Source: Saprospiraceae bacterium (GTDB lineage: Bacteria; Bacteroidota; Bacteroidia; Chitinophagales; Saprospiraceae). Taken from it: DNA of 64,000 nucleotides. This document shows positions 6,123 to 13,796 of this stretch, piece by piece (the stretch's first letter is position 1; each line of letters starts with the position of its first letter). The position numbers were made by a program, and so were the translations under genes. The notes beneath the pieces are model-generated. The model did not search any database. It saw nothing but the letters and a program-made list of their open reading frames with translations, and was not told the origin of the DNA. The DNA lies in assembly GCA_019638455.1 (NCBI GenBank), contig JAHBTU010000001.1, positions 1,503,501 through 1,567,500 of the forward strand. Direction: 5' to 3'.

Positions 6123-8416
6123 ACCTTGCTCAATTGATGGCCGGACTCGACATCCTCTTCACTGCGGAGACGAAGCCACGCGGAAGCCGAGGCCGGTGCC
6201 GCGGTAGCCCGGCGCGGCGTAGTTGCGAAGCGAGACGCGGCAAAACTCCGCCGAGTGGCCCAAGAGCCGCCACGGCGCACGCGGTACGAGCCTGTCGCCG
6301 GCCCCGTCGGATTTGTCTGCGCCGTGGTGGGGTATTCGCCGTACCAGTCGCTGCACCACTCCCACACGTTGCCGCTCATGTTGTAAAGGCCCAGTTCGTT
6401 GGCTTTTTTGCCGCCCACCGGGTGGGAGACAGCACCAGCGTTTTCTTTGTACCAGCCTACTTCGCCGAGGTTGTGCCCGCCAGCATATTTATAGCCCTTG
6501 CTCAGGCTACCGCCCCGGGCGGCGTATTCCCATTCGGCCTCGGTGGGCAGGCGGTATTTTTTGCCCGTCTTCCCGCTCAGCCAGTTGCAATACTCCACCG
6601 CGCCATGCCACGATACCATGACCACTGGGTGTTTTTCATAGCCTTTCACCACGCTGAACTTGCCGCCCGCCCACGCGCCGCCGCCATATTCGATTTGTTC
6701 CTGAAAACTCGGGCATCCGCCCTTTGTGTCGCCGCAAAAATTGTCAAAAATAACGTTGCCGTTGTAAGTCACCTGGCCGCCCTTGGCATCGAGGCTTATT
6801 TTATTGCTGATGTCGTTCAAGAACGCCACGAACTGCTCGTTGGTCACCTCGGTTTTGGCCATGTTGAAGGTGCTGAGTTGCACCCAGCGGATGTTTTTTT
6901 CGTCGCTTCCGCAGTCGCCGCCCTGCTCGGCGGTGCAGCCCTGCTGGTATTTGCCGCCCTCCACGCGCACGGTTTCCGGCTCGTAGGGCAGGCGGGAAGT
7001 AATCGTGGCAGTGGCGCTGCTGCCGTCGGCCTGCACGCCGGTGACCCGGAACTGCACGAGCACGGCCACGCCGTAGGCGCCGTCGTCGCGAGGTATGGCG
7101 TAGGCCCACATTTTTTTGGGCGCGCGGAACACGGTGACGGTGCGGCTGCTTTCGAAGCGGCTCACGTCGAGGTTTTCGACTTCGGTGACCTGCAGGATGC
7201 GGTCGAGTTTGCCGTAGGCTTCTTCCAGTTGGCGGCAGAGTTTGAGGGCTTCGGCGGCGAGGCTTTGGGAGAGGGAGCCTTCCACGAAGGTGCGGGTGTC
7301 TTTGTAGAGCACTTCGCGCTCGGTGGTTTGGTTCCACTGCGCGGTGAGGTCGCGCATTTGGTCTTTTATTTTTTGGAGGGCGGCGTTGACGCTTTGGCCG
7401 AAGTTGGAGTTGGAGAAGGGGATGCCGAGTTCGCGGCAGATTTCGCCCACTTTGGCGGAGCGCACAGCGAGGCGGGCGCGGGCATCCTCGATGTCGCGTT
7501 CGATGCGTCGGATTTCCTCGGCGCCGTTCTGGAGGATGTAGTCTTGGCGGCTGTCGGCGGTTTTGTTGTCGCGCTGCACGTTGGGCAGGAAGGGGAGCAC
7601 CTCCTGTTCGATGCGGCGGATGTCGGCCTCGTTGATGCCTTTGGCGGCGAGGCGGGCGCGGAAGTCGGTGTCGGCATCGAGGTTGAGCACGAGGGCACCG
7701 GCAGGGCCGGTGTCGGTGCCAGCGGCTTTTTGGCGGGCGGGCGTGGCGCCGAAGCGGCCCACATAGAGGAAATGTTTTTTGCTGTGGTTGCTGGCGTTGA
7801 AGTATTCGCGCTCCATGCGCACCTCGCCGTTTTTGACTTCCAGCACCACGTCGCGCACGGGCGCGAAGTCGCGCACTTCGGAAGTGCGGCGCACGTGCAC
7901 GCCCACGAGGTCTTCCACGGCGCGGTTGGTGACGCTGCGGCCTGCGGCGCCGATAAGGTCTTTTTTCTCGTTTTTGTAAAAATCCACATTTTCGAGCAGC
8001 ACGACGAAGATGCCGGAGTGCTTCACGTAGCCGAGGTTTTGCTCTAGTTCGGTTTTGGACTTTTTCAGGCTTTCCTGCAAGTCGCGCAGTTGTTTTTCGA
8101 TGCCCTCCACGTCCTTGTAGCCGAGGATTTGCTGATATTTGAGGGAGAGTTCGGACATCTGGGAGGTGATGCCGCTGAGGGCGACTTCCATGTCGTTGTT
8201 GCAGCGGTTGGTGCGGGTTTTGAGGTCTTCGAAGGTGCCGGGCGTGAGTTCGGCACGGTGCTGGGCTTCGGTGAAGAGGCGCTCCAGGGTGGCGGCTGTG
8301 ACGGGGTAATCGGCGCTGACGGGGCTGGCGGGCAGGCAAGCGTCGGGTTTGGCGGCGGATTGCGCCGCGGCAGTGACGGCGAGCGACAGCAGGAGTGATG
8401 TAAACAAATGGCGCAT
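6062..8416 (-). CDS. DGR target protein 2: secreted, coiled-coil plus FGE-sulfatase domain; frameshifted in VR2
   Basis: Paralog of target 1 with the same plan: signal peptide (MRHLFTSLLLSLAVTAAAQ), the shared CLPASPVSA motif, a long helical region (~20-360), then an FGE-sulfatase domain from ~490 (GGKYQQGCTAEQGG, LPTEAEWEYAARGG, MSGNVWEWCSDW, RGGSW). Relative to the TR and VR1, VR2 lacks one base just after the RGGSW codons (around 6258). The frame therefore changes and runs on to a stop at 6062. In the uncorrected alternative frame the expected ending [10 protein letters not shown] and a stop at 6159 are intact, so the unshifted protein would have 752 aa. The deletion could be a real retrohoming indel, inactivation, or an assembly error in a hypervariable site. 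Target 2 has a longer insert than target 1 between the FGE start and LPTEAEWEY. Confidence 0.88.
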   Translation of the reverse strand: MRHLFTSLLLSLAVTAAAQSAAKPDACLPASPVSADYPVTAATLERLFTEAQHRAELTPGTFEDLKTRTNRCNNDMEVALSGITSQMSELSLKYQQILGYKDVEGIEKQLRDLQESLKKSKTELEQNLGYVKHSGIFVVLLENVDFYKNEKKDLIGAAGRSVTNRAVEDLVGVHVRRTSEVRDFAPVRDVVLEVKNGEVRMEREYFNASNHSKKHFLYVGRFGATPARQKAAGTDTGPAGALVLNLDADTDFRARLAAKGINEADIRRIEQEVLPFLPNVQRDNKTADSRQDYILQNGAEEIRRIERDIEDARARLAVRSAKVGEICRELGIPFSNSNFGQSVNAALQKIKDQMRDLTAQWNQTTEREVLYKDTRTFVEGSLSQSLAAEALKLCRQLEEAYGKLDRILQVTEVENLDVSRFESSRTVTVFRAPKKMWAYAIPRDDGAYGVAVLVQFRVTGVQADGSSATATITSRLPYEPETVRVEGGKYQQGCTAEQGGDCGSDEKNIRWVQLSTFNMAKTEVTNEQFVAFLNDISNKISLDAKGGQVTYNGNVIFDNFCGDTKGGCPSFQEQIEYGGGAWAGGKFSVVKGYEKHPVVMVSWHGAVEYCNWLSGKTGKKYRLPTEAEWEYAARGGSLSKGYKYAGGHNLGEVGWYKENAGAVSHPVGGKKANELGLYNMSGNVWEWCSDWYGEYPTTAQTNPTGPATGSYRVRRGGSWATRRSFAASRFATTPRRATAAPASASAWLRLRSEEDVESGHQLSKVAFSPFPSRGTRACAAAAWP
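6162..6293 (-). repeat. DGR variable repeat VR2
   Basis: 132 bp aligned to the 133-bp TR: 20 substitutions at TR adenines (coding strand), one at a non-adenine (G/A on the plus strand near 6264), and a single-base deletion at an adenine position. Both ends match the TR, including the invariant GCTTCGTCTCCGCAG end next to the expected stop at 6159-6161. Unlike VR1 it retains all TR codons. Confidence 0.93.
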
Positions 8417-8473
8417 GATGCAGGTGTGATTTTGAGTGCCAATGTATAGGAGATGATGGAAAAGAAAGAGAGT

Positions 8474-9532
8474 TCAGGGCGTTGCCACAAGGATGGGCGA
8501 GGCGCCTCCACCCGATTCGCGGGTTTTCAGCCATTGTTGAAACGCGGGAACTGCGGAATCGGGCAACACGATGCGGCCTTGCTCGTCCCATGCCGCATCG
8601 AAGCGTTGGGTTTCGGTGGAAAAATCCGTCGTCCGGCAATAACGCACCAATGGCCCGGAGTGGCGTGGGCCGAGGTTTGCGCCGTCGAGCAGCAGGTTGT
8701 TCTGCTCGTCCACGAAAGAGGGGAACAGGACCGGTTGCGAAGAGGCGGCAGCAAGGCGCAGCGCCAACGGTGCTTCGGATTTTGAATCAACGTCGGAGGT
8801 GTCGGGCGCGGCATTCGGGGCGGCTATCACGCCGCTGTTGCCGAATATCGGCATACGGAGGGTGACGGTGACCATGCCGTTGGCGACGAGCGGTTGGCCT
8901 ATGGGCTGAGCGCCTCTGACCATGCCCTCCACCTGCGTTCGGATGAGGTCGCTTTCCGCCGTCATGTCTTTGACGGTGGTGGTGCGGGTGATTCGGACGC
9001 CGTTCACGGTTTCCAACAAATTGGCTTTGGCCACCACTTCCGCACCGCGCTGCGCCATGAGGATGGCTTGCGCCTCGTTGGGCCATTTTTCCCGGTTGAT
9101 GATGCTTTGCCCCTGCGCTTCGATATATTCTTGTGTCCAATTGATGGCGCCGGCAAGGGTGTTTTGCACCACAGGGCGGGCGGCGAGGGCTTCCAGACGG
9201 CGGAGGTTTTCCGTTGCTTTCGATTGGTAAAAGCCGTTGGGATAGAGCGCCAGATAGGTTTGGTAGGTCTCGCGGTTGTCCGCGTTGAGCGCCCTGCGCC
9301 AAAGGTTGCGCTCGGCACGGCCATGCTCAGCGCGTCGAATCCAGTCTTCCAAGTCTGAAAAAGGAGGCTTGTCGGGGCAATCGCGGGCGTTGACAAGTCT
9401 TTTGAGTGCCGTGTTGAATTCTCGGTGCTCGCAGGCCGTTTTTCCTTCCTGGTAAAGGAGTTGGAAACATTCCACTTGGGCGGGCAGGCACAGGGGCAGG
9501 AGCGTCAGGAGTAGGCAGATTGTTTTTTTCAT
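8474..9532 (-). CDS. Secreted LPP20-like protein, DGR operon
   Basis: Protein of 352 aa with a signal peptide (MKKTICLLLTLLPLCLPAQ, no lipobox Cys). Residues ~20-110 resemble a short helical-repeat region (YQEGKTACEHREFNTALKRL, then YQTYLALYPNGFYQSKA). Residues ~130-230 look like the LPP20/FlgP fold: LAGAINWTQEYIEAQGQ, AQRGAEVVAKANLLETVNGVRI, GMVRGAQ, and NGMVTVTLRMPI. The C-terminal ~90 residues (DEQNNLLLDGANLGPR) are unassigned. It starts inside the stop of the upstream EAD11/TPR gene (ATGA overlap at 9529-9532) and ends 57 bp before target 2, so it is probably co-transcribed with the DGR. An envelope or outer-surface role is inferred from the family, not proven. Confidence 0.72.
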   Translation of the reverse strand: MKKTICLLLTLLPLCLPAQVECFQLLYQEGKTACEHREFNTALKRLVNARDCPDKPPFSDLEDWIRRAEHGRAERNLWRRALNADNRETYQTYLALYPNGFYQSKATENLRRLEALAARPVVQNTLAGAINWTQEYIEAQGQSIINREKWPNEAQAILMAQRGAEVVAKANLLETVNGVRITRTTTVKDMTAESDLIRTQVEGMVRGAQPIGQPLVANGMVTVTLRMPIFGNSGVIAAPNAAPDTSDVDSKSEAPLALRLAAASSQPVLFPSFVDEQNNLLLDGANLGPRHSGPLVRYCRTTDFSTETQRFDAAWDEQGRIVLPDSAVPAFQQWLKTRESGGGASPILVATP

Positions 9533-10185
9533 TTTTTAAGCAAGGTTAAAAGTTCCTTTACTTCAGGGTCGTCGGGGTTGATTTTCAAGGCTTTTTCGAG
9601 TGCTTCGTAGGCTTTTTCTATTTTTCCGCCCCGATAAAGGGCGTTGGCGGCTTTCAGGTTGAATTTGAGCAATTGTTGCAGCTCTGCTATTTTTTGCTGC
9701 GCCTTTCCCGCGTGTTGGCTACTTGAGTAATCACGCAAAAAAGCCTCGAGCGCGGGTATGTTGCCTGCCTCGACCGCCAAATTGTAAGCGAGGGAATCGG
9801 CTGGCGAGGATACCGACGGAAGTTTTTCAGGCGGAGCAGTCTCGGTGCCGATAAAATACCATGCAGCCAACGCGACCAACATGACGAGCGATGCCCACAA
9901 CAAAGGCTGGCGATAGGGTTGCCACCCGTTTTTGAGGAGTGGCGGGTTTTTAGGCAATTGTTCGAGGAGTTGGAGCAAAGCGTGGGCGATGTCGTTTCGG
10001 CGGCGGTCGAGTTCGGCAGGCGACTCCATGCCTCTTATTTGCTGGTTTATGAGCTCGGCGTGGCGCGAGGCAATCATCAAGGCATTTTGCTCCAGGTGCG
10101 TTTGCTTAGTCAGTTTCAGTAGGGCATGGAGGGCTTCGTCGAGGCGGCTGTCGGAGATGAGTTGTTTTATTTGCTCTTTTTTCAT
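9529..10185 (-). CDS. EAD11-like / transmembrane / TPR protein, first gene of the DGR operon
   Basis: Protein of 218 aa. Residues 1-75 (IKQLISDSRLDEALHALLKL, SRHAELINQQIRG, RRRNDIAHALLQLLEQL) match the pattern of effector-associated domain 11, a small helical adaptor found in Bacteroidota and cyanobacterial conflict and signalling proteins. Residues ~94-112 are a single transmembrane helix (LLWASLVMLVALAAWYFIG). The C-terminal half has TPR-like helices, ending with GGKIEKAYEALEKALKINPDDPEVKELL. The predicted topology puts the EAD in the cytoplasm and the TPR in the periplasm, a possible link between a cytoplasmic effector and the secreted targets. It overlaps the next gene by 4 bp. The EAD11 call is by recognition only. 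Confidence 0.7.
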   Translation of the reverse strand: MKKEQIKQLISDSRLDEALHALLKLTKQTHLEQNALMIASRHAELINQQIRGMESPAELDRRRNDIAHALLQLLEQLPKNPPLLKNGWQPYRQPLLWASLVMLVALAAWYFIGTETAPPEKLPSVSSPADSLAYNLAVEAGNIPALEAFLRDYSSSQHAGKAQQKIAELQQLLKFNLKAANALYRGGKIEKAYEALEKALKINPDDPEVKELLTLLKK

Positions 10186-10230
10186 CGGCAGGTAGATATG
10201 AATATCGGCGTAAAATTACGCCTTGATTTG

Positions 10231-10319
10231 CTAGGATTTGTCAGTTCACCATGATTGCTCCCCGTGATTTTGAGCAGATTACGCTTTTAGCCATGCCCAA
10301 AACTTGGCGGCGCGAGGTA
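10231..10319 (-). repeat. Dispersed repeat family 2, copy 1
   Basis: About 85 bp, also found at 16271-16361 (opposite strand), 21901-21970 (diverged) and 33255-33340. It is recognised by the conserved blocks AACTTGGCGG, GGGCATGGC, AATCTG and GGTGAACTGACAAATCC (in one orientation). Non-coding; function unknown. Confidence 0.75.
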
Positions 10320-10452
10320 TGCATGATGTGCGGCGGGGTCGTAAGACCCGCGTGCGGCGAACTGCGAAAAATGGTAAGTCGTCCATACATTTGACCCGAA
10401 AAACCCACGGAAATCCAAACTTGCATCACTTTTCAAAACGTCTGCCAACACC

Positions 10453-10737
10453 ATGAGTTGCACTCTTACACCTCCCGCATCGTCCTCCGGGCGATTCAAC
10501 GGAAACGCCATCGAAATTTCCTGGTCGGCTGTCGCCGGCGCCTACGGCTACCGCGTCGTCGTCACCAACAAAACCACTCGTCAGGAGTTTTTCAACGGCG
10601 ACCTCACCGGCCATAGCGTCAGTGTGCCGAACGCCAATCCCGCACATCAATACAGTTACTCCATCAAGTCCATGTGCAGCGCGACCGAGGTGGCGGTTGA
10701 CGGCATCATTGACGATGTGGTGCACTTCTCTGCATAA
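10453..10737 (+). CDS. Small fibronectin type III-like protein
   Basis: 94 aa without signal peptide or membrane segment. The pattern IEISWSAVAGAYGYRVVVTNKTT, followed by a beta-rich second half with NPAHQYSYSIKS, resembles a single fibronectin type III domain. No lipobox or sorting signal is visible, so it is either cytosolic, a fragment of a larger secreted protein, or mis-started. No operon partner; the next gene on this strand is the ynfA remnant. Function unknown. Confidence 0.5.
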   Translation: MSCTLTPPASSSGRFNGNAIEISWSAVAGAYGYRVVVTNKTTRQEFFNGDLTGHSVSVPNANPAHQYSYSIKSMCSATEVAVDGIIDDVVHFSA

Positions 10738-10815
10738 TTCCTGCGCTGTGCCGCCCAATGCTGCCACAGGCCTGTTTGGGGGCAATACCCAGGGCAATAC
10801 CGCTGTCTGTGAAGC

Positions 10816-11314
10816 ATGAGAGACATCATCATATATGTAGCCGCCGCATTTTTTGAAATTTTTGGCTGCTTTGCTTTTTGGAATTATTTCAAATCCGGCA
10901 GGACAATTTATTGGTTCATCCCCGGCATTGTTTCTCTAATCGTTTTTGCTTTCCTGCAGACGAAGGTCCAAACGGAATTTGCGGGACGAGCCTACGCGAT
11001 ATACCCAGATTAAAGAGGATTTGAACCTGCCGGTTGGCAAGGCAGGGATTTCCTTGATTGATTTGCATGATTTCCAAAGGATTGCGAGCACCGTTCGTTC
11101 AAAACCACCTTGTCAGCCCCTGTACTCAGGGGCTTGCCCGGCCAAGTGAAGCGGACGGGGCTGATTTGCGTTGACTATATACGGCGGTATCTACATCGTC
11201 GCCTCTCTGCTTTGGTTGTATTTCGTGGAACACCAAACACCCGACAAATGGGACCTCGCGGGTGCGGGCATTTGCATCGCAGGGGCTTTGATTATTTTGT
11301 TCATGCCGCGATGA
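10816..11314 (+). pseudogene. ynfA: ynfA-like (UPF0060) membrane protein split by a 173-bp repeat
   Basis: The first part (MRDIIIYVAAAFFEIFGCF..., to about residue 63) is the N-terminal half of a UPF0060/YnfA small membrane protein. A copy of repeat family 1 (11004-11176) then follows. Directly after it, the same family resumes with YGGIYIVASLLWLYF and ends at ALIILFMPR before the stop at 11312-11314. Removing the repeat together with one copy of the flanking ATATA(C) rejoins the frame as ...AYAIYGGIYIV..., a complete protein of about 108 aa with four hydrophobic segments. As it stands, translation stops at 11011-11013, so the gene is interrupted. The role of YnfA proteins is poorly defined; related proteins are small multidrug transporters. 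Confidence 0.88.
11004..11176 (+). repeat. Dispersed repeat family 1, copy A (inserted in ynfA)
   Basis: 173 bp, starting CCCAGATTAAAGAGGATTTG and ending CTGATTTGCGTTGACT. It is flanked on both sides by ATATA, consistent with a 5-6 bp target duplication. It contains a small internal hairpin, CCCCTGTACTCAGGGG. No ORF of note. Five copies occur in this window. Confidence 0.9.
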
Positions 11315-11368
11315 AATGGGGGGACTTACTATTTCCATCGGGGGTTGGGCCGCCAGACTTGGTGCCGC

Positions 11369-11503
11369 TCAGCTATTCTCGGTTGGTAAGAGGCACCATC
11401 TTTTGAGGAACGAAAAAGGTGACATCTCAGCCTGTTTTTGAGATGTCATCCCCTTCATTCTTCCGGGACGACACCTCCGAACCCGACAAAGCGAAAATCG
11501 CTG
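11369..11503 (+). repeat. Dispersed repeat family 3, copy 1
   Basis: About 135 bp, shared with 33398-33531 (CTCAGCTATTCTCGGTT..., GAACGAAAAAGGTGACA..., CTTCCGGGA, AATCGCTG). It contains GGTGACATCTCA...TGAGATGTCATC, a hairpin. The rest of the 11315-11741 gap holds no convincing gene; an 87-codon frame at 11419 overlaps the repeat and is not supported. Confidence 0.75.
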
Positions 11504-11741
11504 TAGTATGGCAGTTGCACTATCCTTTCAGGCAATGGCAACTGCACACAAAAAAGAAGGCGAACGTGCTTTTCTTTGAGAAGCGAAAGGATGAGTATTC
11601 ATTTTGGCAATTTATTTTCAAAGACGAGACGAATTACAATAGCATTGAATTGAAGCAAAGTGCCAAATTCGAAGTAATATAAAATCGCGGCACAGCGCAC
11701 ATCCACCATTGGCCGCCCGCGGGTCTTACGCCCCACACATC

Positions 11742-12275
11742 CTACCCCTCCCAAATTTTGCGAGCGACCTCCCACACCACAATACCCGCGGCCACTGCCA
11801 CATTGAGCGAATGTTTGGTGCCGTGTTGGGGAATTTCCACAGCCCCGTCGCACAGGGCAAGCACGGCATCGCCCACGCCGTCCACTTCGTTGCCCAGCAC
11901 AAAGGCGTAGGGGGTATGGTGTTCCGGCATAAAATCGTGCAGCCAGATTTTATGGGTGGTCTGCTCCACGGCAAACACGCGATAGCCGTTTTGTTTGAGC
12001 AACGCTACCGCCTCCGTGGTGTGCGCGTGATAAGTCCAATCCACCGATTCGGTGCTGCCCAGCGCGGTTTTTAGTATCTCCCGATGCGGGGGCTGCGCGG
12101 TGATGCCACACAGCATGAGCCTTTCCAGCAAAAAAGCATCGGCGCTGCGAAAAATGGAGCCGACATTGAGGCCTGAGCGCACATTGTCGAGCACCAAGAC
12201 GACGGGCAGTTTTTGTTGTCGGGCAAAATCCGCCACCGACAGGCGGTTGAGGTCATCCATGCTTAGTTTTTCCAT
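11742..12275 (-). CDS. SpoU/TrmH-family RNA 2'-O-methyltransferase
   Basis: 177 aa, starting at 12275 (MEKLSMDDLNRL); the frame is open far upstream but that part overlaps the divergent MiaE-like gene. The SPOUT signature motifs are visible: LVLDNVRSGLNVGSIFRSADAF (motif 1, Asn and Arg), FVLGNEVDGVGD (motif 2) and IPQHGTKHSLNVAVAAGIVVWE (motif 3, SLNVAVA). This fold transfers a methyl group from SAM to a ribose 2'-OH in tRNA or rRNA. It lacks the N-terminal substrate-binding extension of RlmB, so a short tRNA-type enzyme is likely. The specific nucleotide cannot be assigned. Divergent from the tRNA hydroxylase gene 55 bp away. Confidence 0.9.
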   Translation of the reverse strand: MEKLSMDDLNRLSVADFARQQKLPVVLVLDNVRSGLNVGSIFRSADAFLLERLMLCGITAQPPHREILKTALGSTESVDWTYHAHTTEAVALLKQNGYRVFAVEQTTHKIWLHDFMPEHHTPYAFVLGNEVDGVGDAVLALCDGAVEIPQHGTKHSLNVAVAAGIVVWEVARKIWEG

Positions 12276-12317
12276 TGTTCGCGTCTGCATTTGGGGGGCA
12301 AATTTATGGCTCGCATC

Positions 12318-12325
12318 TACCTTTG
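12318..12325 (+). promoter_or_regulatory. Bacteroidota -7 promoter box for the MiaE-like gene
   Basis: TACCTTTG (TAnnTTTG) 5 bases before the chosen ATG at 12330, with TTTG at 12290-12293. It supports the later ATG and an almost leaderless transcript. Confidence 0.6.
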
Positions 12326-12329
12326 CGGC

Positions 12330-12929
12330 ATGGAATTGCACAACACGAAATTGGGCCTTCAATTGCCTACTGACCCGCGCTGGGTCAATCTGGCCGAAAT
12401 GGACTTGGCCGAAATCCTCACCGACCACGCCTACTGCGAGCAAAAGGCGGCCACTTCCTGCATCTCGCTCATTCAGGCTTATCCAGACCGACCCGAGCTG
12501 GTGGAGGAGCTCGCCCCCATCGTCACGGAGGAATGGGGGCATTTCAGGCTGGTCTTGGCCGAGTTGAAAAAACGCGATTTGAAGTTGGGCCGTCAGCGCA
12601 AGGACGAGTATGTGAACCAACTTCTTGCTTATCAGCGAAAGGGGATTTCGCGCGAGGAGGCGCTGCTGGAGCGGCTGCTGGTGTGCGCGCTCATCGAGGC
12701 ACGCAGCTGCGAGCGATTCAGGCTTTTGTCGCTGCACTGCTCGGACGAGGCGTTGCGCAAATGGTATCACCAGTTCATGGTGGCGGAGGCCGGGCACTAT
12801 CGGATGTTTATTGAGCTGGCCGAGCTGTATTTTGGGAAGGAAAAAACCCGCGCCCGATGGAAGGAATATCTGTTGCACGAGGCTGGCATCATGCAACAGC
12901 TGGTGCCACGCGGCGACCGGATGCACTAA
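12330..12929 (+). CDS. miaE: MiaE-like tRNA hydroxylase
   Basis: 199 aa, starting MELHNTKLGLQLPTDPRW. A ferritin-like four-helix di-iron enzyme that hydroxylates the prenyl side chain of modified adenosine at position 37 of tRNA. Iron ligands are seen in the expected spacing: DHAYCEQKAA (Glu), EEWGHFRLV (Glu and His), LLVCALIEARSCERF (Glu) and EAGHYRMF (Glu and His). Length matches the family. It lies divergent from an RNA methyltransferase, so this pair of neighbours concerns RNA modification. The in-frame ATG upstream (12306) is less likely because the promoter box falls between the two. Confidence 0.9.
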   Translation: MELHNTKLGLQLPTDPRWVNLAEMDLAEILTDHAYCEQKAATSCISLIQAYPDRPELVEELAPIVTEEWGHFRLVLAELKKRDLKLGRQRKDEYVNQLLAYQRKGISREEALLERLLVCALIEARSCERFRLLSLHCSDEALRKWYHQFMVAEAGHYRMFIELAELYFGKEKTRARWKEYLLHEAGIMQQLVPRGDRMH

Positions 12930-12933
12930 AACC

Positions 12934-13473
12934 CTACTGCCAGCCTTTCACCCGATTGATTTTCCCGTCCTCTCCAAATACTTCTTTGGAGCGTTTGTTG
13001 TAGGCGGCGGCGGCTTCCTCCGCCGTGTCGAACATTCCGAGGTGGATGGATTTGCCTTCCACGGAGATGACGGCTCGGTAGCGGTTGTGCTCTTGATAGA
13101 CACCCGTGTAGCCCGTCTTGCTGGTCGTCTTGCGTTGGCGGCTGGCGAGCGAGCGCGAACGCCACACCAAATTTTCCAGACGACAATCCAACTTATCGCC
13201 ATTTTTGCTGCCAACCAGTTTGCGGTTGCCCTTGCGCTGGTTCGACAAAAATCGCTCGGCGACCAATTTGTGCAGGTAAATCGTCTCTGTCTTGAACGTG
13301 CCGTCTGCTTTTTTCCATGTTTTCTGAAAAACGGCGCAGCCGCTCGAATGCTTTCGCAAACTGTTGATAAAGTTGATTTTGGAAAGATATGGGTCGTTTG
13401 AAAGGGCTTCATAGATATGGGCATCGAGCAGCACCATATCGTTCGAGTTTTTAAGTTTTATCTTGTAAGTCAC
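12934..13473 (-). CDS. HNH-like / AP2-domain protein (homing-endonuclease type)
   Basis: About 179 aa from a GTG at 13473 (an ATG lies at 13437; the residues between complete the domain). The N-terminal two thirds resemble HNH proteins of the homing type: KLVAERFLSNQRKGNRKLVGSKNGDKLDCRLENLVW. The position where the family has VxHxNG is VGSKNG here, so the usual catalytic His is absent. The C-terminus (~120-175) is an AP2 DNA-binding domain: GYTGVYQEHNRYRAVIS, IHLGMFDTAEEAAAAYNKR. Likely a DNA-binding selfish-type gene that may have lost cleavage activity. It is convergent with the MiaE-like gene, with only 4 bp between stop codons. The 323 bp upstream (13474-13796) contain nothing else that can be assigned. 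Confidence 0.75.
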   Translation of the reverse strand: MTYKIKLKNSNDMVLLDAHIYEALSNDPYLSKINFINSLRKHSSGCAVFQKTWKKADGTFKTETIYLHKLVAERFLSNQRKGNRKLVGSKNGDKLDCRLENLVWRSRSLASRQRKTTSKTGYTGVYQEHNRYRAVISVEGKSIHLGMFDTAEEAAAAYNKRSKEVFGEDGKINRVKGWQ

Positions 13474-13796
13474 GGCAACAGGATGTTTTGTTTTTGTTTT
13501 GAAAAACTGATTAAAAAGGCAAAATAGCCACCTCGAAGGGAGTGCTAAGGGGAAATACGCCGCGGGACCCGAATTGGGTCGCGGGACAAGAGCAGTAGGT
13601 GAGAACGCAAGATTCATCGAACACGCTGGCAATGCGCCAAACAAGGTGTTCACATAGAGAGTCCCGAGAGAATGGACGTATTGCGATTATGGCGAGGTTG
13701 GGGTGTTGGTAATCATGCGATTGTTTCAGACATCTTCGCAGCAGCGAAAGTAGTGTTTTTCTCAAACTTTAAAGCCCAATTTTTTATTCAGTTTTT

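Noticed and set aside
6032..8047. 671-codon plus-strand frame opposite target 2, and similar long antisense frames at 2458-3993, 953-1864 and 14271-15620
   Set aside because: Low-complexity Ala/Val/Gly/His-rich translations produced by the opposite strand of GC-rich genes; no start signals or family motifs.
11419..11682. 87-codon gene after the ynfA remnant
   Set aside because: Its first half lies in a dispersed repeat (family 3) and the rest shows no family; no promoter or ribosome-binding site.
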